Below are positions 22,387-35,813 of a DNA stretch of 64,000 nt, in pieces. The stretch spans positions 7,672,376 through 7,736,375 of the forward strand of contig OW285194.1 in the NCBI GenBank assembly GCA_935421135.1. Reading direction: 5' to 3'. Below the pieces are notes generated by a model. It did not search any database. It saw only the letters and a list, made by a program, of their open reading frames with translations, and was not told the origin of the DNA. Position 1 is the first letter of the stretch, and each line of letters opens with the position of its first letter. Position numbers and translations under genes: made by a program. The stretch is from Bugulina stolonifera. Its lineage: Eukaryota; Bryozoa; Gymnolaemata; Cheilostomatida; Bugulidae.

Positions 22387-24759
22387 GTAAGTCATACATT
22401 GTGACCTAAGAGAATAAACAACGTCAATATATTATTATATTTTGGGAAAATTACATATTTTTATCATGGGTAAAATATTTTATTTTTGTCAAAATAGATA
22501 AACTGCCAGAGACAGATATATATATATATTGACTTGATATATATCCGAGTCAACTGTAGCCTGTATTCTGTGGTTTCCCTGCAACGCCAAGTATTTTAGT
22601 AATAAGCCAATTAATGCTGTGCTCATTTTTAAGAAAATAATAAATTCTTGATTACAAACCGACTATTGATTGTATAGTTGAGTGATTTACGCATTGGCTC
22701 AGGTGGTGAGAACTTTGATTCTTTTGCCTCGATTGATAACAGTTATAGTCGTGTAAAAAACTAAACTATGGTATAACTTTTCACTTGTCACATTTTCTAT
22801 AGCAAGCAGAAATAAAACAATATTCACAATTTTGTCCTCTTGTCTTCTTTTTAAAAGTTTTAGTTGATAACTGACAGTCACAAATTCTTACCCTAAGTAT
22901 TAAGCTGTGTACTGCCCATTACATTAAGTAATTTTATTCAGTTTACATGTACATGTATATTTCTTTGTTATTTATATATTAAGATATAGACAGCATTAGA
23001 AGATGATTTGTATATGAAAGTTTGAAAGTGTAAGTCTGACTAATGTGGTTGTGAAACATGTGTTTTCGAAACTCGAGTACTACTTTTAGGCATTTTAATT
23101 TCCATCTGCTGTCTCAATACAAATAACCGTATTACTGTTTGAACTTGTTCGCCTCATTACAGCATTTCATACTCAATCCTAATTTATTCAGTAGACTAAG
23201 GTATCAGAATGTATATAGCCCTACAGTCACCTAATTGAACTTAGAAAATAGTAATATATTAAATACCAATTTAAATTAATGAAATTATAACATAACTCCA
23301 CGTGGAGTGAGTTACTAGGCAATGTTTATGCTATGTTGCATCAAGGTTTATTTCGTGATGAAACCTGAAATTGTAGCTGAGCGTGGCAAATATGAATTTA
23401 AAATATTGGTAGGAGGTTGTGAAATAAAAAATGGTCACATAATACAATTTGCATTATGATTGCATTATGTAGCAATAAAAAAGATTATAGCCCCAGTTTG
23501 TTGACAAACTTCTTGTACGGGTAGTTATAATGCTCACCCCACTTTGGTCAGGTTAGAAGGCTCTCCTGACATTTCTCTGTACTCAGACCCTAATATCACT
23601 TGAGGTCTATGCGAAACTCGAAATTCTTGCTCCGACGTCTGAACAGACTGCGGTATATACTGGTGTACATAGACACACAGCTGCGTCTTTGGCATAGTAT
23701 GCATATGTTTTAGAGAATGCTAATAAAATATTATCATAGCTAATTAATCAATGTAGCACCTTCAATTCATACAGCATTAGAATACCGAGCTTGGCTTACA
23801 CCACCTTTTCCAAATTCCCAGAATCCGAGAAAATTTTGTTTATGATGCTATCAACAATGTTGCGCAATGCTGAGCGCTCTGTTTCTAAAGCTAAGAGCTC
23901 CACCGCTTCTGATGCTATGAAGGCAGGTTAGATGAAGTGATTCACATGTGAAATCATGGTCGTCAGGTGTTATATTGGTTATTTGACACGATTGTAAGAG
24001 GATTTAAGGCTTAGAGCTACACCTGGAGTAAAAAAATTACTAGGAACGATGCCATAGGTTAGCCTAATAAATATGAATTTAATATCCCTCTCTGATAACT
24101 ATGATATAGAGTCTGATTATCTAAAGAGTACTGACAAATGCTTTCTCTGACGTCATAGGAACCAGGTTTTTTGTGTTCATCTACGAAGAGCTGAGCTTTT
24201 GTTGCCACAGTCAGTATGCACCCATACAATATAAATTTAGTTACGTCTTGGCTACATAAGAAGTCACATTAGATTTTCAATCATGTCCAATAAATTCAAA
24301 AATCTAATTGAAGGTATCGAAGTTTTGAAATATTGAACCCCACACTTACTTTCTACCATGCATTTTGCTCCCCCTCCCTCTCTCTGTAGGACAGGGCTTG
24401 TAGTCCTTTGTACTAGTTCAGCACATGTGCTTATAATATTGTTACATAACATTGCACCAACATTGTATATTATGTACATTGTTCATATGCAGTATAAGTA
24501 GTATGAATAAAAGCTGTAATTTGAGTGTTTATGTTTACTCCTAACAAAATAATCACATACAAGCATCTGGAGAGAAATAATTATAGCGTTAGGATTTGGT
24601 TCTCCTATAATTTTGAATTGTCACAATAACCATGAATAGATGCTTACTGTTTGAGATTCTTGAGCTAGCTTTCATTAGTGCAAATAAACAATTTAATTTC
24701 TAGTCTTCACTTTACAACAACATATTATTTGTTGATGATTATCTTTATTATTTTAGAAG

Positions 24760-27700
24760 ATGGATAACAAGTATGTAACAATGATAGCAACTGGGTTAAC
24801 ACTCCTACTGTATTGTATGGACACCACTGGTCAGATAATGACCATTCCTGGACAGCATGTGGGTCAACAGTCAACAACTACAGCTACAATTGGTTCTGTA
24901 CTCACCTCAGCTCATCTAGTTCTCTATGGTGATGGGCATGTCAACCTCTCCAGTTCTGACAATCCGTTCGCTAACAATGCCATTGATGGAAGGAACTTCC
25001 TGTTGAACGAAATGAACTTTACAATCCAAGAAATTAAGAGACAGAGAGAGGTATGGTCCACTGTAATATTGTATGTATTTTTATTATATAGACACGGTCA
25101 AGGGGGACTGTTCAAACTGATGCAATGCAATGTCATGAGATTTGCCAGTTTTTTATGTGAAAATTTATATATTGTAAGTTACATTAGGTACAGTATTATC
25201 ATCAGTGGTCAAAGTTGGGGGGGTCGTGGGGGGACGGAGTCCCCCCACCATAAATTTCAGGGGGTCCCTCAGAGTGACAGACCCCCTACAGATTACTGTT
25301 ATAATAAGTCAAATGCAGTGCCATTAATTTTCCTTCTTTCATAGCAACGAAGTTTTATCTTAAAATCTTAAGATCTTGGACCATATTTTAACCTGAAGTT
25401 CTTGGATTTTGCACCATTTCGGTGTCGAATTTTGATAAAGTTTTCAATTTCTGGGAAGGCGCTCAGGCGCCCCTCCCCGCCAGCGCGCCATTTGGACGGT
25501 TGTGCCCTTAAGCGATTATGTTTGCTACCCTAGAGACCCCCCACCTCTTTTCTTAGACTTTGACCACTGATTATCATAGCGTCAATAATTTGAAGAAATT
25601 ATGAAAATTTAGAAAGAACTGATGTTATTTTTCCTGCCTACTAAAATTGTATTCTCAAATTAGATGACTTGCATTGTTGGTGCAGTGCTATGTAGGCCTA
25701 ACAATAATACTGTACAAGTATGTACAAGTATGTACAAGTATGTACAAGTATGTACAAGTATGTACAAGTGTGTACAAGTATGTACAAGTATGTACAAGTA
25801 TGTACAAGTATGTACAAGTATGTACAAGTATGTACAAGTATGTACAAGTATGTACAAGTATGTACAAGTATGTACAAGTGTGTACAAGTATGTACAAGTA
25901 TGTACAAGTATGTACAAGTATGTACAAGTATGTACAAGTATGTACAAGTATGTACAAGTATGTACAAGTATGCACAAGTATGCACAAGTATGCACAAGTA
26001 TACACAAGTATGCACAAGTATGCACAAGTATGTACAAGTATGCACAAGTATGTACAAGTATGTACAAGTATGTACAAGTATAAAACACTATAGCCTGTGC
26101 TCTTCAAAGAGACATAAGATTAAATGCTTGGTGCTAAATTGAACTTTAGGTTAGAACCCCAGCTAGGAATGTGGAGCAAATTTCTTGGCTGCAGAAAAGA
26201 GCATTGCATATTATTTATGTATTGCGATATTTCTCGAATTAGTGTATGTATTTGCTTATCTGTGCTTGCTAGCCTAGTGACCGCTTACATTCACTTGCAC
26301 AATTTTTCTTGTGATTCTCAATTGGTGATGACACTGAACATAAATATTTAAAGACTAATCCAATACTTGTGGTCTCCAATATTCTCCTGGCATATCAAAT
26401 ATTCCAGTTTCGTCCAATAGTGTCGCGCAATACTAGTGTGCAGTAGGTAAGCCTGCTATCCATAGCTAAACTAATTAATGATGTAGCCTATACATATGAT
26501 ATACACCTAGTTATCTATTTATTTCAGTTAGCCTTAAAATTCTGGTTAGATAATTTTGGAGTAGACGGAAAGAAATTGGCGAAAGAAAGTGCCGTCAGGA
26601 TCATTGAGTACCAGATAAATCCTCTGGTAAATGAAAAAGCATATCTCATCAGTACAGGGTGCTCAGCCCAGGCATCAGGTAAATAAATACATGTTTATCT
26701 GCTCAACTCTGTGATGTGCCTTACATGTACATACCCTCATTACCTAAACAGCTAAATTTCTTCTATAAAAACAAACTGTACACTTGGAACCCAAGCTAGC
26801 ATTTCTTGTGTGTAGACTATCAAGTACTGGACGGAGGATTTCAGCTGCTTGTCACAGCACTAGACGGTGTGAAAGGTCGTGACCCCAAAACCAATATGAA
26901 TGTGACCTTGCCACATTTCACCAATTTGGTGTTTTCCTGGTTGAAGATTAAGAACTGTCAAAGCGATGACATAGTTCTCCCGTACAGGGTAAGTATTGTC
27001 TTGGGTGTATATTTCGTCTGCCCTAAATATTTTTGGTGTTTTATATCAGATGAAAGCATCTATAAAACCTTGATGGGTTTCTTAATGTTATAAAGAAGCC
27101 GGCCCGCCCCCTAATTCAATACAGTGTCTTGTAGGGTTATCCCCTGGCCTTGGTTATTGAATTGTCTTGAAGTTGTCCTCTCTCAACTTTTGTGTTGAGA
27201 GAGGACAACTTTAAAACAATCAATAGTTTCACCTATGATAATTTGCTGACAAGGGAAACAACTCTTAAACAGTTATTTACTCACCCACCAGTGGTTAGCT
27301 TGAATCTCCCTCAAGAAAGATTCTACACCATGAAACAGTGTTGGGCTAAATTCTATGCTCTTTGATATGGTGTAGAATTTTGAGGTTTCATAATCACACT
27401 AAAGTTAGAATGTAAAATCTATAATATTTCTCACCGTCATTGGCAGACATGTTTACATGAAAATACATGGGCTCAATGCTGTGTGTAGATAAGCTGTAGA
27501 ACTTGGCATATTGAAATGTTGAATTATTGCACAGATTACATGCACATGTATGAATATAAATATACCATAAATAATAATAAAATATTTATTTGTAGAGTGC
27601 CTCTATAGCTGAGCTAGTGCTGACCTCTGCTGTGTTTGAATTGAACATTACACAGCATGAAAACAATCCGTTTGGAGAAGGACACTCATTGGGGTTATCT

Positions 27701-27778
27701 TCCCCTGTCATTTCTGGAAATGTAATCCAGAATAGGCTTCTTAATTATATGACATTTAAGCATGCACCTACATATTAA
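24760..27778 (+). CDS. secreted protein of an unrecognised family, paralogue A (265 aa, 4 coding exons)
   Basis: Coding exons 24760-25050, 26528-26678, 26816-26988 and 27596-27778, with phases 0, 1, 0. The ATG lies three bases after an acceptor. Residues 1 to about 24 form a signal peptide (hydrophobic ATGLTLLLYC). There follow a Thr/Ser-rich stretch, then HLVLYGDGHVNLSSSDNPFA, FWLDNFGVDGKKL, EYQINPLVNEKAYLISTGC, DYQVLDGGFQLL, TNLVFSWLKI, ENNPFGEGHSLGLSSPV and QNRLLNYMTF near the C-terminus. Several N-glycosylation sequons (NFT, NVT, NIT) and only two cysteines in the predicted mature part (STGC and KNC, both conserved in paralogues) suggest an extracellular, possibly disulfide-bonded protein. 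I do not recognise the family and assign no function. The open frame running past 25050 is intron read-through. Intron 1 carries a hAT-like MITE and a 10-bp minisatellite. Confidence 0.88.
25203..25569. mobile_element. hAT-like MITE 2 (367 bp) in intron 1 of gene A
   Basis: Starts CAGTGGTCAAAGTTGG and ends TTAGACTTTGACCACTG, flanked by the identical 8-mer ATTATCAT (25195-25202 and 25570-25577). The interior has GC-rich imperfect palindromes (GGGGGGACGGAGTCCCCCC; GGCGCTCAGGCGCC). It has no open frame of its own. Confidence 0.93.
25711..26080. repeat. 10-bp minisatellite TGTACAAGTA, 37 copies
   Basis: Exact 10-bp periodicity for 370 bp in intron 1 of gene A. Variants are ordered: TGTACAAGTG at 25761 and 25871, and TGCACAAGTA clustered in 25971-26050. 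Open frames in all phases here (YKYVQVCTS repeats) are artefacts of a period that is not a multiple of three, with no stop in any phase. Confidence 0.98.
27172..27215. repeat. GTTGTCCTCTC hairpin, copy 1
   Basis: Arms GAAGTTGTCCTCTCTCAAC and GTTGAGAGAGGACAACTTT enclose a 5-6-base loop. The arms are almost perfect. It lies in intron 3 of gene A. Bases after it (AAAACAATCAATAG) match those after the second hairpin at 28.4 kb. Confidence 0.85.
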
Positions 27779-29196
27779 CAGTATATGAAGGCAATTTATC
27801 CATGGGTCAAAATGGTGTTAGTGTAAAAGCTATCAGCCTTACTGCAGTAAAAAATAGTTTGCTGGGCCACAACATGTACAAGTAATATTTCTAACACTAA
27901 CTTATTTGTAGTTGGCTATACATGTATGTTTGGTAAATTACCCAGCAGTCATTCCACTTTTTCACCATTTAAGTTTGACCTTGTTAGTACTATCATATTA
28001 TTATTAAATTAAACAAATAATCATCAATTTGGTACATACTTTATGTGCATAGAGCTTACCTTGTTGTACAGTTGCCTGTTTCACTAGGCCATCTGAGAAT
28101 TGAACTACAATTACTGTCTGGGAGTTGTGCCTCCTTTCTCTAAGTATGTGGTAGAGAGAACCACAACCCCCTCCATATGTTTACTCCATTTGAACATCTT
28201 GTTAAAGTCTGCATTGTTGAGCTATATTATATAAAATAATATTAATGTTATAGTCTGTATACATGGGCACTCATAAACAATCGATTATAAGTAGAAGTTG
28301 CTTACTTCTAGTTCAATACAGAGCTATGTCATGACGTTATCTACTGGGTATGCTTTAGATATTGCATATGTTGAAGTTGTCCTCTCTCAATTTCTCTGTT
28401 GAGAGAGGACAACTTCAAAGCAATCAATAGTTGGTGGGTGTCTATAGAACATGATAGTTTAGTAGAATTTGTAGCATGAAATTTTAGCAAATAAAAAGGT
28501 GGTAACTAAAATTACCTGGGACTTTCAGATACAGCAAGTGGGTTAACTCATCCAGGGAGACTGATGTGACAGTGTAGTATGTACCTGTCAGTTGGTGGTA
28601 AACATCATGTTGTAGTGAGCCAGCCTTGCTGTACAGCACATTCTATTATTATCTGCTGAGAGGAAAACTCTCCAGTGTAGAAATTTATAATTTATGAAAA
28701 ATCCGCGCCTACAAGTATTATAGATCTACATACATTGTAGATGATACTATATACCTGGATTCTATACCTTGCACGTACATGTATATAGTGTGTGTGTATG
28801 ATTTATAATTAATGAATTATAATATAAAAATATGGAAAGTACTTTTAGCCAAATTAGTGTGGCAACTTCTTTACAGAGATCTACCAATCAGAAAGATTTA
28901 ATAGGCTTATTCTAACCTGAGGGTATTCGTTTATCATTTACATTTGTTCGCAGAAATTTTAAAAATCTATTTTGGTTTGGCAGCAGCACTGCGTCAGCAG
29001 TAATATACCAGTATGCAGCAATCGCTTATTGGCAAGCTCTGTAGGTAGTTTTTACCTGCGTAAAGTTATTAGCCTTAGTTTTGAAATTGCTTTAGCATCA
29101 CAAAGTAAAGGGTGGATAAATAATAACCCTTATCTACCTAGTATTAGTTGGGAATAGACTAATGCTGTTGTTATGATAATTAACCAAATCTGGTAT
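27779..29196. other. intergenic A-B, no gene seen
   Basis: AT-rich sequence containing hairpin copy 2 and ACATGTACATGT palindromes. No convincing coding sequence was found. Confidence 0.6.
28372..28421. repeat. GTTGTCCTCTC hairpin, copy 2
   Basis: GAAGTTGTCCTCTCTCAA and TTGAGAGAGGACAACTTC pair perfectly. It is followed by AAAGCAATCAATAGTTG, nearly the same flank as copy 1. It lies about 600 bp downstream of gene A. Confidence 0.85.
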
Positions 29197-29343
29197 TATA
29201 AAAGCTCAGCAATGCTGTAGATGAACATTATGTACCAGTAAGCATCTTTCTGTGTGGTACCGTGCAGAAGTAATACTTCAGTTCTCATTCAAGTAATACT
29301 GTTACATAATATTCATTCAGAAGAAAGACGCAGACCTTCCAAG
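29197..29343 (+). promoter_or_regulatory. candidate TATA box and non-coding first exon of secreted gene B
   Basis: TATAAAAG at 29197-29204, then a leader ending CCTTCCAAG|GTAAGA at 29343/29344. It parallels the gene A leader (TATAAATA, leader, CTCAAG|GTAAGT). The coding exon lies 3.5 kb downstream behind an acceptor, so a long first intron is implied. This is inferred from position and similarity of layout. Confidence 0.45.
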
Positions 29344-31294
29344 GTAAGACTACCTTATATCTGTTTTCAAGGAAATTTATTTTTGAGCCGCTGATACCAC
29401 AACTGGATAGATTTGGCTATTTTTATAACATTGAGCCAAGTCGCTGGCTGTTTACAAGTAAATTTGGAATATGACATATACATGTATGACCAAACTGCTT
29501 GGCGAATATCAACTTTTTCAAAGTAATTTAGTAGAACTAGAGTTGGTAGCATTCTGTTGCGTATGTTATAGGAATTGAAAGTTCCAACCCAAGACCTTTC
29601 CTTGCCCATAATTCCTCACTATATTATATATTTTTTGAGCCCCACCCCCCTCCCACCTGTCTGTTGGAATCAGATATCAGGAAGTTCATAAAATTGAAGT
29701 GAGGTCTATTTTAGTCAGCAAATTTGTGCTCCTTCTAACTAATTCACATAATCAAAAACTGGAAAATACTTCATAAACATATAGAACGACATGACATGTA
29801 TTAATGATCACAAATTAATTCATATAAATCTTGCATAGTGCTCTTTTATATGTAGCTGTTAAAGCTGAACTTTACGAAATATTTTTGAGCCTCTCGATGC
29901 CTGATTCTGATAGCAGGTGTATTGAACTACATTGAACTACATGTACAGTGTACATTGTACATTATGTTTTGACACCTTGCAACATATTATATTACTACAA
30001 TCTGTCAAAACATAATGTGTTTTGTAGTATCAATAGTCACGTACATTGTAGAAGCATAAAATCATACTTTTTATGCGTGATGCAATATTGAAAATTGCAT
30101 TTGAACAATGTTATGAATTGTGAAGATTTTAGCCAAGTGTCTGCTATGAAAAGACATTCGTTAAAGAACATAGTTGCTACATTTTTAATTCATTTTTTTA
30201 GCTTTAGTGCATCGCAAAATTATCATTGTATAAATGAAAATAAATACTATATTATGACAGATGTGTGCACATCAAAGCAGAATTATTGTACAGTGTATTG
30301 TACAATGCAATTAATTTTATAGCATTATTTATACTTTTTTGGCAATATTTTACTGTAGAGTCAATTAGCCTCCCTCCCTCCCTCTTTCAATACCCCACTA
30401 TGATCCTGATGGTCTTACTATATTTATCACGGCAATTAATGTTAAAAGTTGCAAAACTGTAGCACATTATTGAGAATACTTCTTTTGATATATTATTTAA
30501 TAAAAATCCAACCACATATAAAACGAAAGTTTTTAGATCAAGCTAGCAAAGTTTTGCATTAAAAATATAGCACTAAACCTGAGGTGGAAAAAGTTGATAA
30601 GCTGATTTCCTGGCAGTGCCCTAGATGCTGGTGCAGACGCACTGAGTGATTGGTGCATAATATTATTGTTTCTATTATTTTCAGAAAAACATTCCAAGTT
30701 TGGAATTGCAATTGTGGTGTTTACGACATCACATTGTTTCAAGTCTAAATTATGTTTTCGAAGTGTTGTTTAAAGAAATATATAGTAAGCTAGTGATTGA
30801 GTTAATGAACTTTGTCCCCCAGTAATTATTTGTGTACAATCATCTTTGGGGTCCAGAGTCACTCTAACAGCAAGTATTGTGTTTTCAAATCGGTAGTTGT
30901 GCAATTACATGTAGCTGATCTAAAAACTCAACTGAGTGTTACTGCACATAATTTTAAAATACACACATGCAACTATTATACTATGTTAGTTAATGTTGGT
31001 ATATACAAAGTTCTACGTGGATAATCCATATAATCTAACAGAGTATAATATATACATTGTATGTACACTATGTCTATATCTAGATCTTTTAATAGTCTTA
31101 GTTCTAAAATTTTCAAATACTGAGATTCATCATACAAGTTGAAATAGGATAGTGGTGAAAAGCAAGCTAGACATACATTCTACATGTACATATACATGTA
31201 GAATGCATTTTATATATACGTTGTATATGTACATATAGAATGCATTCTAGAAGCTTTTTGACATATTGATACCCAAGCCAATTTTACAGATAAT

Positions 31295-31548
31295 AGGCGT
31301 ATTCGGATATTGCACCGTGCAAGCTTATAAATAGCAATCTGCGGCAATAACAATATATTTTATTTAATAATATAGCGCTAGCTATAACGCAAGGCAAGCC
31401 CTGTGCCTGGCAATAATAATATAAAGTATATTCACTTAGCGAGGGGATTTCCCTTCAGAGCAAGCACTAGTCACGCCTGAACGCTCAAGTTGTATTCGGA
31501 TAGTTAGACCAGTGCTATATGAACCAGTACCAGTTTCCGAATACGCCT
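31295..31548. mobile_element. MITE with TIR AGGCGTATTCGGA (about 254 bp)
   Basis: AGGCGTATTCGGA at about 31296 is matched by TCCGAATACGCCT ending at about 31548, with AAT on both outer sides (possible 3-bp target duplication). No open frame. It lies in the first intron of gene B. Confidence 0.75.
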
Positions 31549-32904
31549 AATATCTTCATAACATTGTTAAAAAAACCTTCTTGATATGTTCCAAGTTATT
31601 TTATTTTGGTGAAAGATACTTTAGATGGTTTACAATGTAATGGAACAACTACTAGTTAACCAAGTACTCGTACATGTACATGTACATAACAACCTTTGTC
31701 TATGACTATAGTACAGTGTATAATCAGATGAATGCAAATAGTTTTTCGGCTTTCCAATAGTTTTTTGTTTAAGAAGCTGTAATTCAAGATACTTCAATTC
31801 TTATTCCCACATATCTGCTACTTCTAGCGGATGACTAGAAATAAAGCTGGTACATAAAATATTTCTGTATTGTGATTATAGTCGTGATTCAATGATGTTT
31901 GCAGGTCTTTAGCCTTGACTGTGCTTATAAACAAAATAAGAATGTTATTATATTCAACATCCTATTTCTAGACTCAAGAGTCAGTGAAGTGGTAAGGAAG
32001 TAATTTAAAACATCCTGTTCTGAAATAATTTGCTTAGCTTGTGGTATTTTCGGCCTTCAAGCTGTATAACTAACTATTTGTGGTAGTTGTGACATCATTG
32101 TAACTTATTTTCTACCGAGTATATTATCTTTACCTTTCATAGAAAGAGGAAATAAAAGGTTTTTCGTAGAATTCTAATATAAACCACATGTTTGGGTGTG
32201 TGCTATCATAATTACGTTGCATAAATAAGCTATGCATTGTGATGTATTTGTTTGTGCACTTAGGCTCCATGATAATATATTATGGTTGTTGGAATGGGCC
32301 TGAAAGCTTTTTCTCTATAAGTCTGCATTCCTCTAATTATAATTCAAATTTGGCAGGACTGGTTTAGGATCTTTAATCTACATGTACTACAATTTACACG
32401 TACAAGTACATGTAAATTTATAGGTTAAATATTAAGGTTAGCATGAAAAATCAGCTAGAAAAAGAGTGTAGGGCCTATGGTCCTAACTACACATGTGTGT
32501 GTAGTTCTACTCAAGTTGCAGATAGCGCCCTTCTATATGCTTCCAATTCTGAAGACTTTGCATTGACCTTCATATTCTGGGAAAATCTGTAAAGAATCCT
32601 GCAGATAGCTACGTACCGCTTCACATGTTCACTTTGCTATATAATTGTAGTAGGTAAATGCCAAAAATTATTATTTTATCATTATTGCGGTTCCCGTAAC
32701 ATTACATCTACAGTATATCTTCCCAAATCTGGATAAAAACAACAAAGAACAACATTTAGTACAACAATACACATGTAAAATAATGTAGGCTTATTCTCCA
32801 ATAGTTATATTTACTGTTTAGTTCAACTTGAAATAATACACCAACATTTACAGCTATGTAAACAGAGTCCTTTTATGTTTGTTTTGTAGGAATTTTATAG
32901 AAGA

Positions 32905-35813
32905 ATGAATATGGCTATAACAACTGTAGTCACAGGGTTTACACTGCTGCTGTGTTGTATGGGAACTACTGGACATACACTGACCACAATTGGTCAGAAT
33001 ATGGGTCAATCATTGTCAACTACATCTACAGTCAGTATTCCACCCACTTCAGTCCACCTGTTTCTCTATGGAGACGGAGATGTCAACCTCTCCAGCTCTG
33101 ACAATCCGTTCGCTAACAATGCCATCGACGGGAGGAACTTCCTGTTGAATGAAATGAACTTTACGCTAGAAGAACTAGAAATACAGAAAAAGGTGAAATT
33201 CTATATTACTATGATATAGAATGTACATATTTGATTGAACTAAACTGCTGATTTTAATTCTCTGAATCTTTTTGTTGTTCCTATGAGCACCATAATGATA
33301 GTGTACAAAGTCTTGAATTTTCACTCCTGAATAGGAAATCTACTTGGACAATACCATTACAACATGCTCCAAGCGCCTGTGAGGTGAAATAATAGAAAAA
33401 ATTATTTAGCCTTTGTCCTTAGTTAGCCTTAGGTTTTTGTTAGTGATTTGTTGGGGCCTTTGTGGAGTCGCGCAAAATAAATGGAAAAGAAAACTTCTTC
33501 TGCTTGACCTATCCAACCTTTAATCAAATCACCAAATGTTGCATCTCTCTTGCTTTTACTAGAAAGACGGGAAAAGGAAGGATTATACTATGTATATGTA
33601 TTTATGTGTTTTTTGTAGCTAGCACTAGATTTTTGGTCAGTGAACTTTGGGGTAGATGGAATAGAATTGGAGAGAGAAGGGGCTGCCAGAATTATTGAAT
33701 ACCAGATAAGTCCACTGGTGAATGAGAGGGTGTACCTCATTAGCACAGGGTGTTCAGTGAAAGCATATGGTGAGTTTAAATGGTAACAATGTTAAGCTAT
33801 CTGCATTGTTTATACACAATTGCATCATCATTTTACTTGTTTATTATTTCATTATAATCTTTATCTGTAACAGGTAGAAAAAAAATCAAAATAATAATAA
33901 ATATTATGATTCTACAAGTATGACTTCATCAATGTATACTGTGGGAATGCATCTGTGTTTTTCTGCAAATTAATATGTTATTTGAACTCCTGTACATAGA
34001 CCATACACTTCCGTACGCTAGCTATGTGTATACTGTGTTGCATGTGAGATTTCCGATTAATAGCCAAGTAGTGACAACTGACAACCATGAGCTATTTAAA
34101 GGATTTTGAAGGTCATATTGTAATCATGTAGTCATTGCAGGAAATATGACTTCCAAGTTACCTTGCTATGTTACACCACATTGTTAATTTGTTGTTTTGT
34201 TGATTGAAGTTTTTGTACTGACTGCCCTTTCTAATAGGAGAGGTCAATAAAAAGTCACAAGCCATTATTAGAGGTCTTCTACAATTTGCGATGGCTCTTG
34301 CCATTTCTCATAAAACCGCATTTCCCAGAGACAAATCAAGCACCTTGTGGTTTGAGCATGTGGGGATGGCACGTGAAGTGGCAGATAGTACCTCAAAGCT
34401 TACACAACACAAGCCAATTATGAAAATTCACATTTATAAGTTGTCTTCTCTCTTTCTCTTTCATGTTGCTGGTGGTTTGTGACTCTACTGTACAATGTAT
34501 TAAATAGATGAACATGTAGGTATGAACTACAACAACGTCCTTATTTGCATTATGTAGACTATCAGGTACTAGATGGAGGATTTCAGCTGCTTATCACAGC
34601 ACCAGAAGGAGTCAAAGGTCGTGATCCAGTCACGGGACAGGAAGTCATCTTACCACACTTCACCAATCTCGTTTTCTCATGGCTTAAGATCATCGGGTGC
34701 CAGGAAAACGATTTGATCCTTCCATACAGGGTAAGGAACAGAAATTTGTTATTTGTATTTACAAAGAAATATTTATTCTTCTGAGTTTCAAGGACCATTC
34801 TACCTTGGCAGATATCCTATGCATTAATTTTACAGCCCGTACATCATATAATACTTATTCAAATTTGTCTCTCATAATAAACCCATCATTTTACTTCCCG
34901 TTAATAATCCCAGGAAAGAAAGTTAGGATCTGAAAAGATTAGCATTCTTTTCTAATATGGGGTAGAAAGGGGGAGGGGGCTATGTGGCAAATGAGCATTT
35001 AATGGTTGGATGCCCTTTCTAACACCACCAATGACCTTTACAGGAATTAAACCTGGGACTCCCAGTAGGAGTTCAAAGCTCTAGCCCCAGGCCAGTGGTG
35101 CTCTGTAGCAGGTTTAGGTTAAAATAGATTGGTCACTCTTTGTAACTCTCATGACATGTCATTAAGTTTAACTAGCAATATACTGTAATAGACATAAAGG
35201 TGAGTTTTTGGTTGCAAATGATTGAGGTGCTGACAACTTCAATTTTATATAAAACATTGATGGCGAGAGAAAGTAAATCCTAAACTATGGTTGATAGCAT
35301 ACACTGTTGATGGATATTAAAATTTCTAAATCTTCTGTCTTGGAGCACTTGGCATGTATGTCACACTATACCACTTTCGTATCTCGAGCACTTATATTAT
35401 GTGTCATCCTGCACCACTTCTGAATTTTGGTAAAATAAGTCATGGGAATTGTTTTTAACTGCTCACCCATTCAGTGTACTTGTACATGTATGAGTATAAA
35501 TGTACATGCCAATGTAAAGCATAACCACATCTTCGTAAAAACTTTAGCGAGATATCTTTAAGTATTTGGTCAGCTTCTAATGTATTATATTAACAGGTAT
35601 GTTTCACTATACATGTACATTTATATATTTACCTTGTAGAGTGCTTCTATAGCCGAACTTTTGCTGACCTCTGTTATGTTTGAATTAAACATTACACAAC
35701 ATGAAAACAATCCGTTTGGAGAAGGACACTCATTGGGGTTATCTTCTCCTGTCATTTCTGGACACGTAATCCAGAATAGGCTCCTTAATTATATAACATT
35801 TCTACATGTATGA
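32905..35813 (+). CDS. secreted protein of an unrecognised family, paralogue B (261 aa, 4 coding exons)
   Basis: Coding exons 32905-33192, 33619-33769, 34558-34730 and 35640-35813, with the same exon lengths (151 and 173) and phases as paralogue A. The signal peptide has the hydrophobic core TVVTGFTLLLCC. The shared HLFLYGDGDVNLSSSDNPFA stretch follows, then FWSVNFGVDGIELE, EYQISPLVNERVYLISTGC, DYQVLDGGFQLLITAPEGVK, TNLVFSWLKIIGCQ and NPFGEGHSLGLSSPV. It ends RLLNYITFLHV. The two lumenal cysteines and the NFT and NIT sequons are kept. It is closest to A, so A and B are a recent tandem pair. The intact frame suggests a functional gene. Function unknown. Confidence 0.88.
35035..35110 (-). repeat. 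tRNA-derived SINE, unit 1 copy
   Basis: On the minus strand: an A-box-like CTGGCCTGGGGCTAGAGC and a B-box-like CCCAGGTTTAATTCC. The same element stands at the matching place in the second duplication unit (about 42790-42870), so it predates the duplication. Confidence 0.55.

Noticed and set aside
24760..25344. 194-codon continuous frame as the product of gene A
   Set aside because: Similarity to B and C stops at the donor at 25050. The rest is intron and MITE sequence.
25664..26142. Six long overlapping frames (about 140 codons) on both strands
   Set aside because: All are translations of the 10-bp minisatellite.
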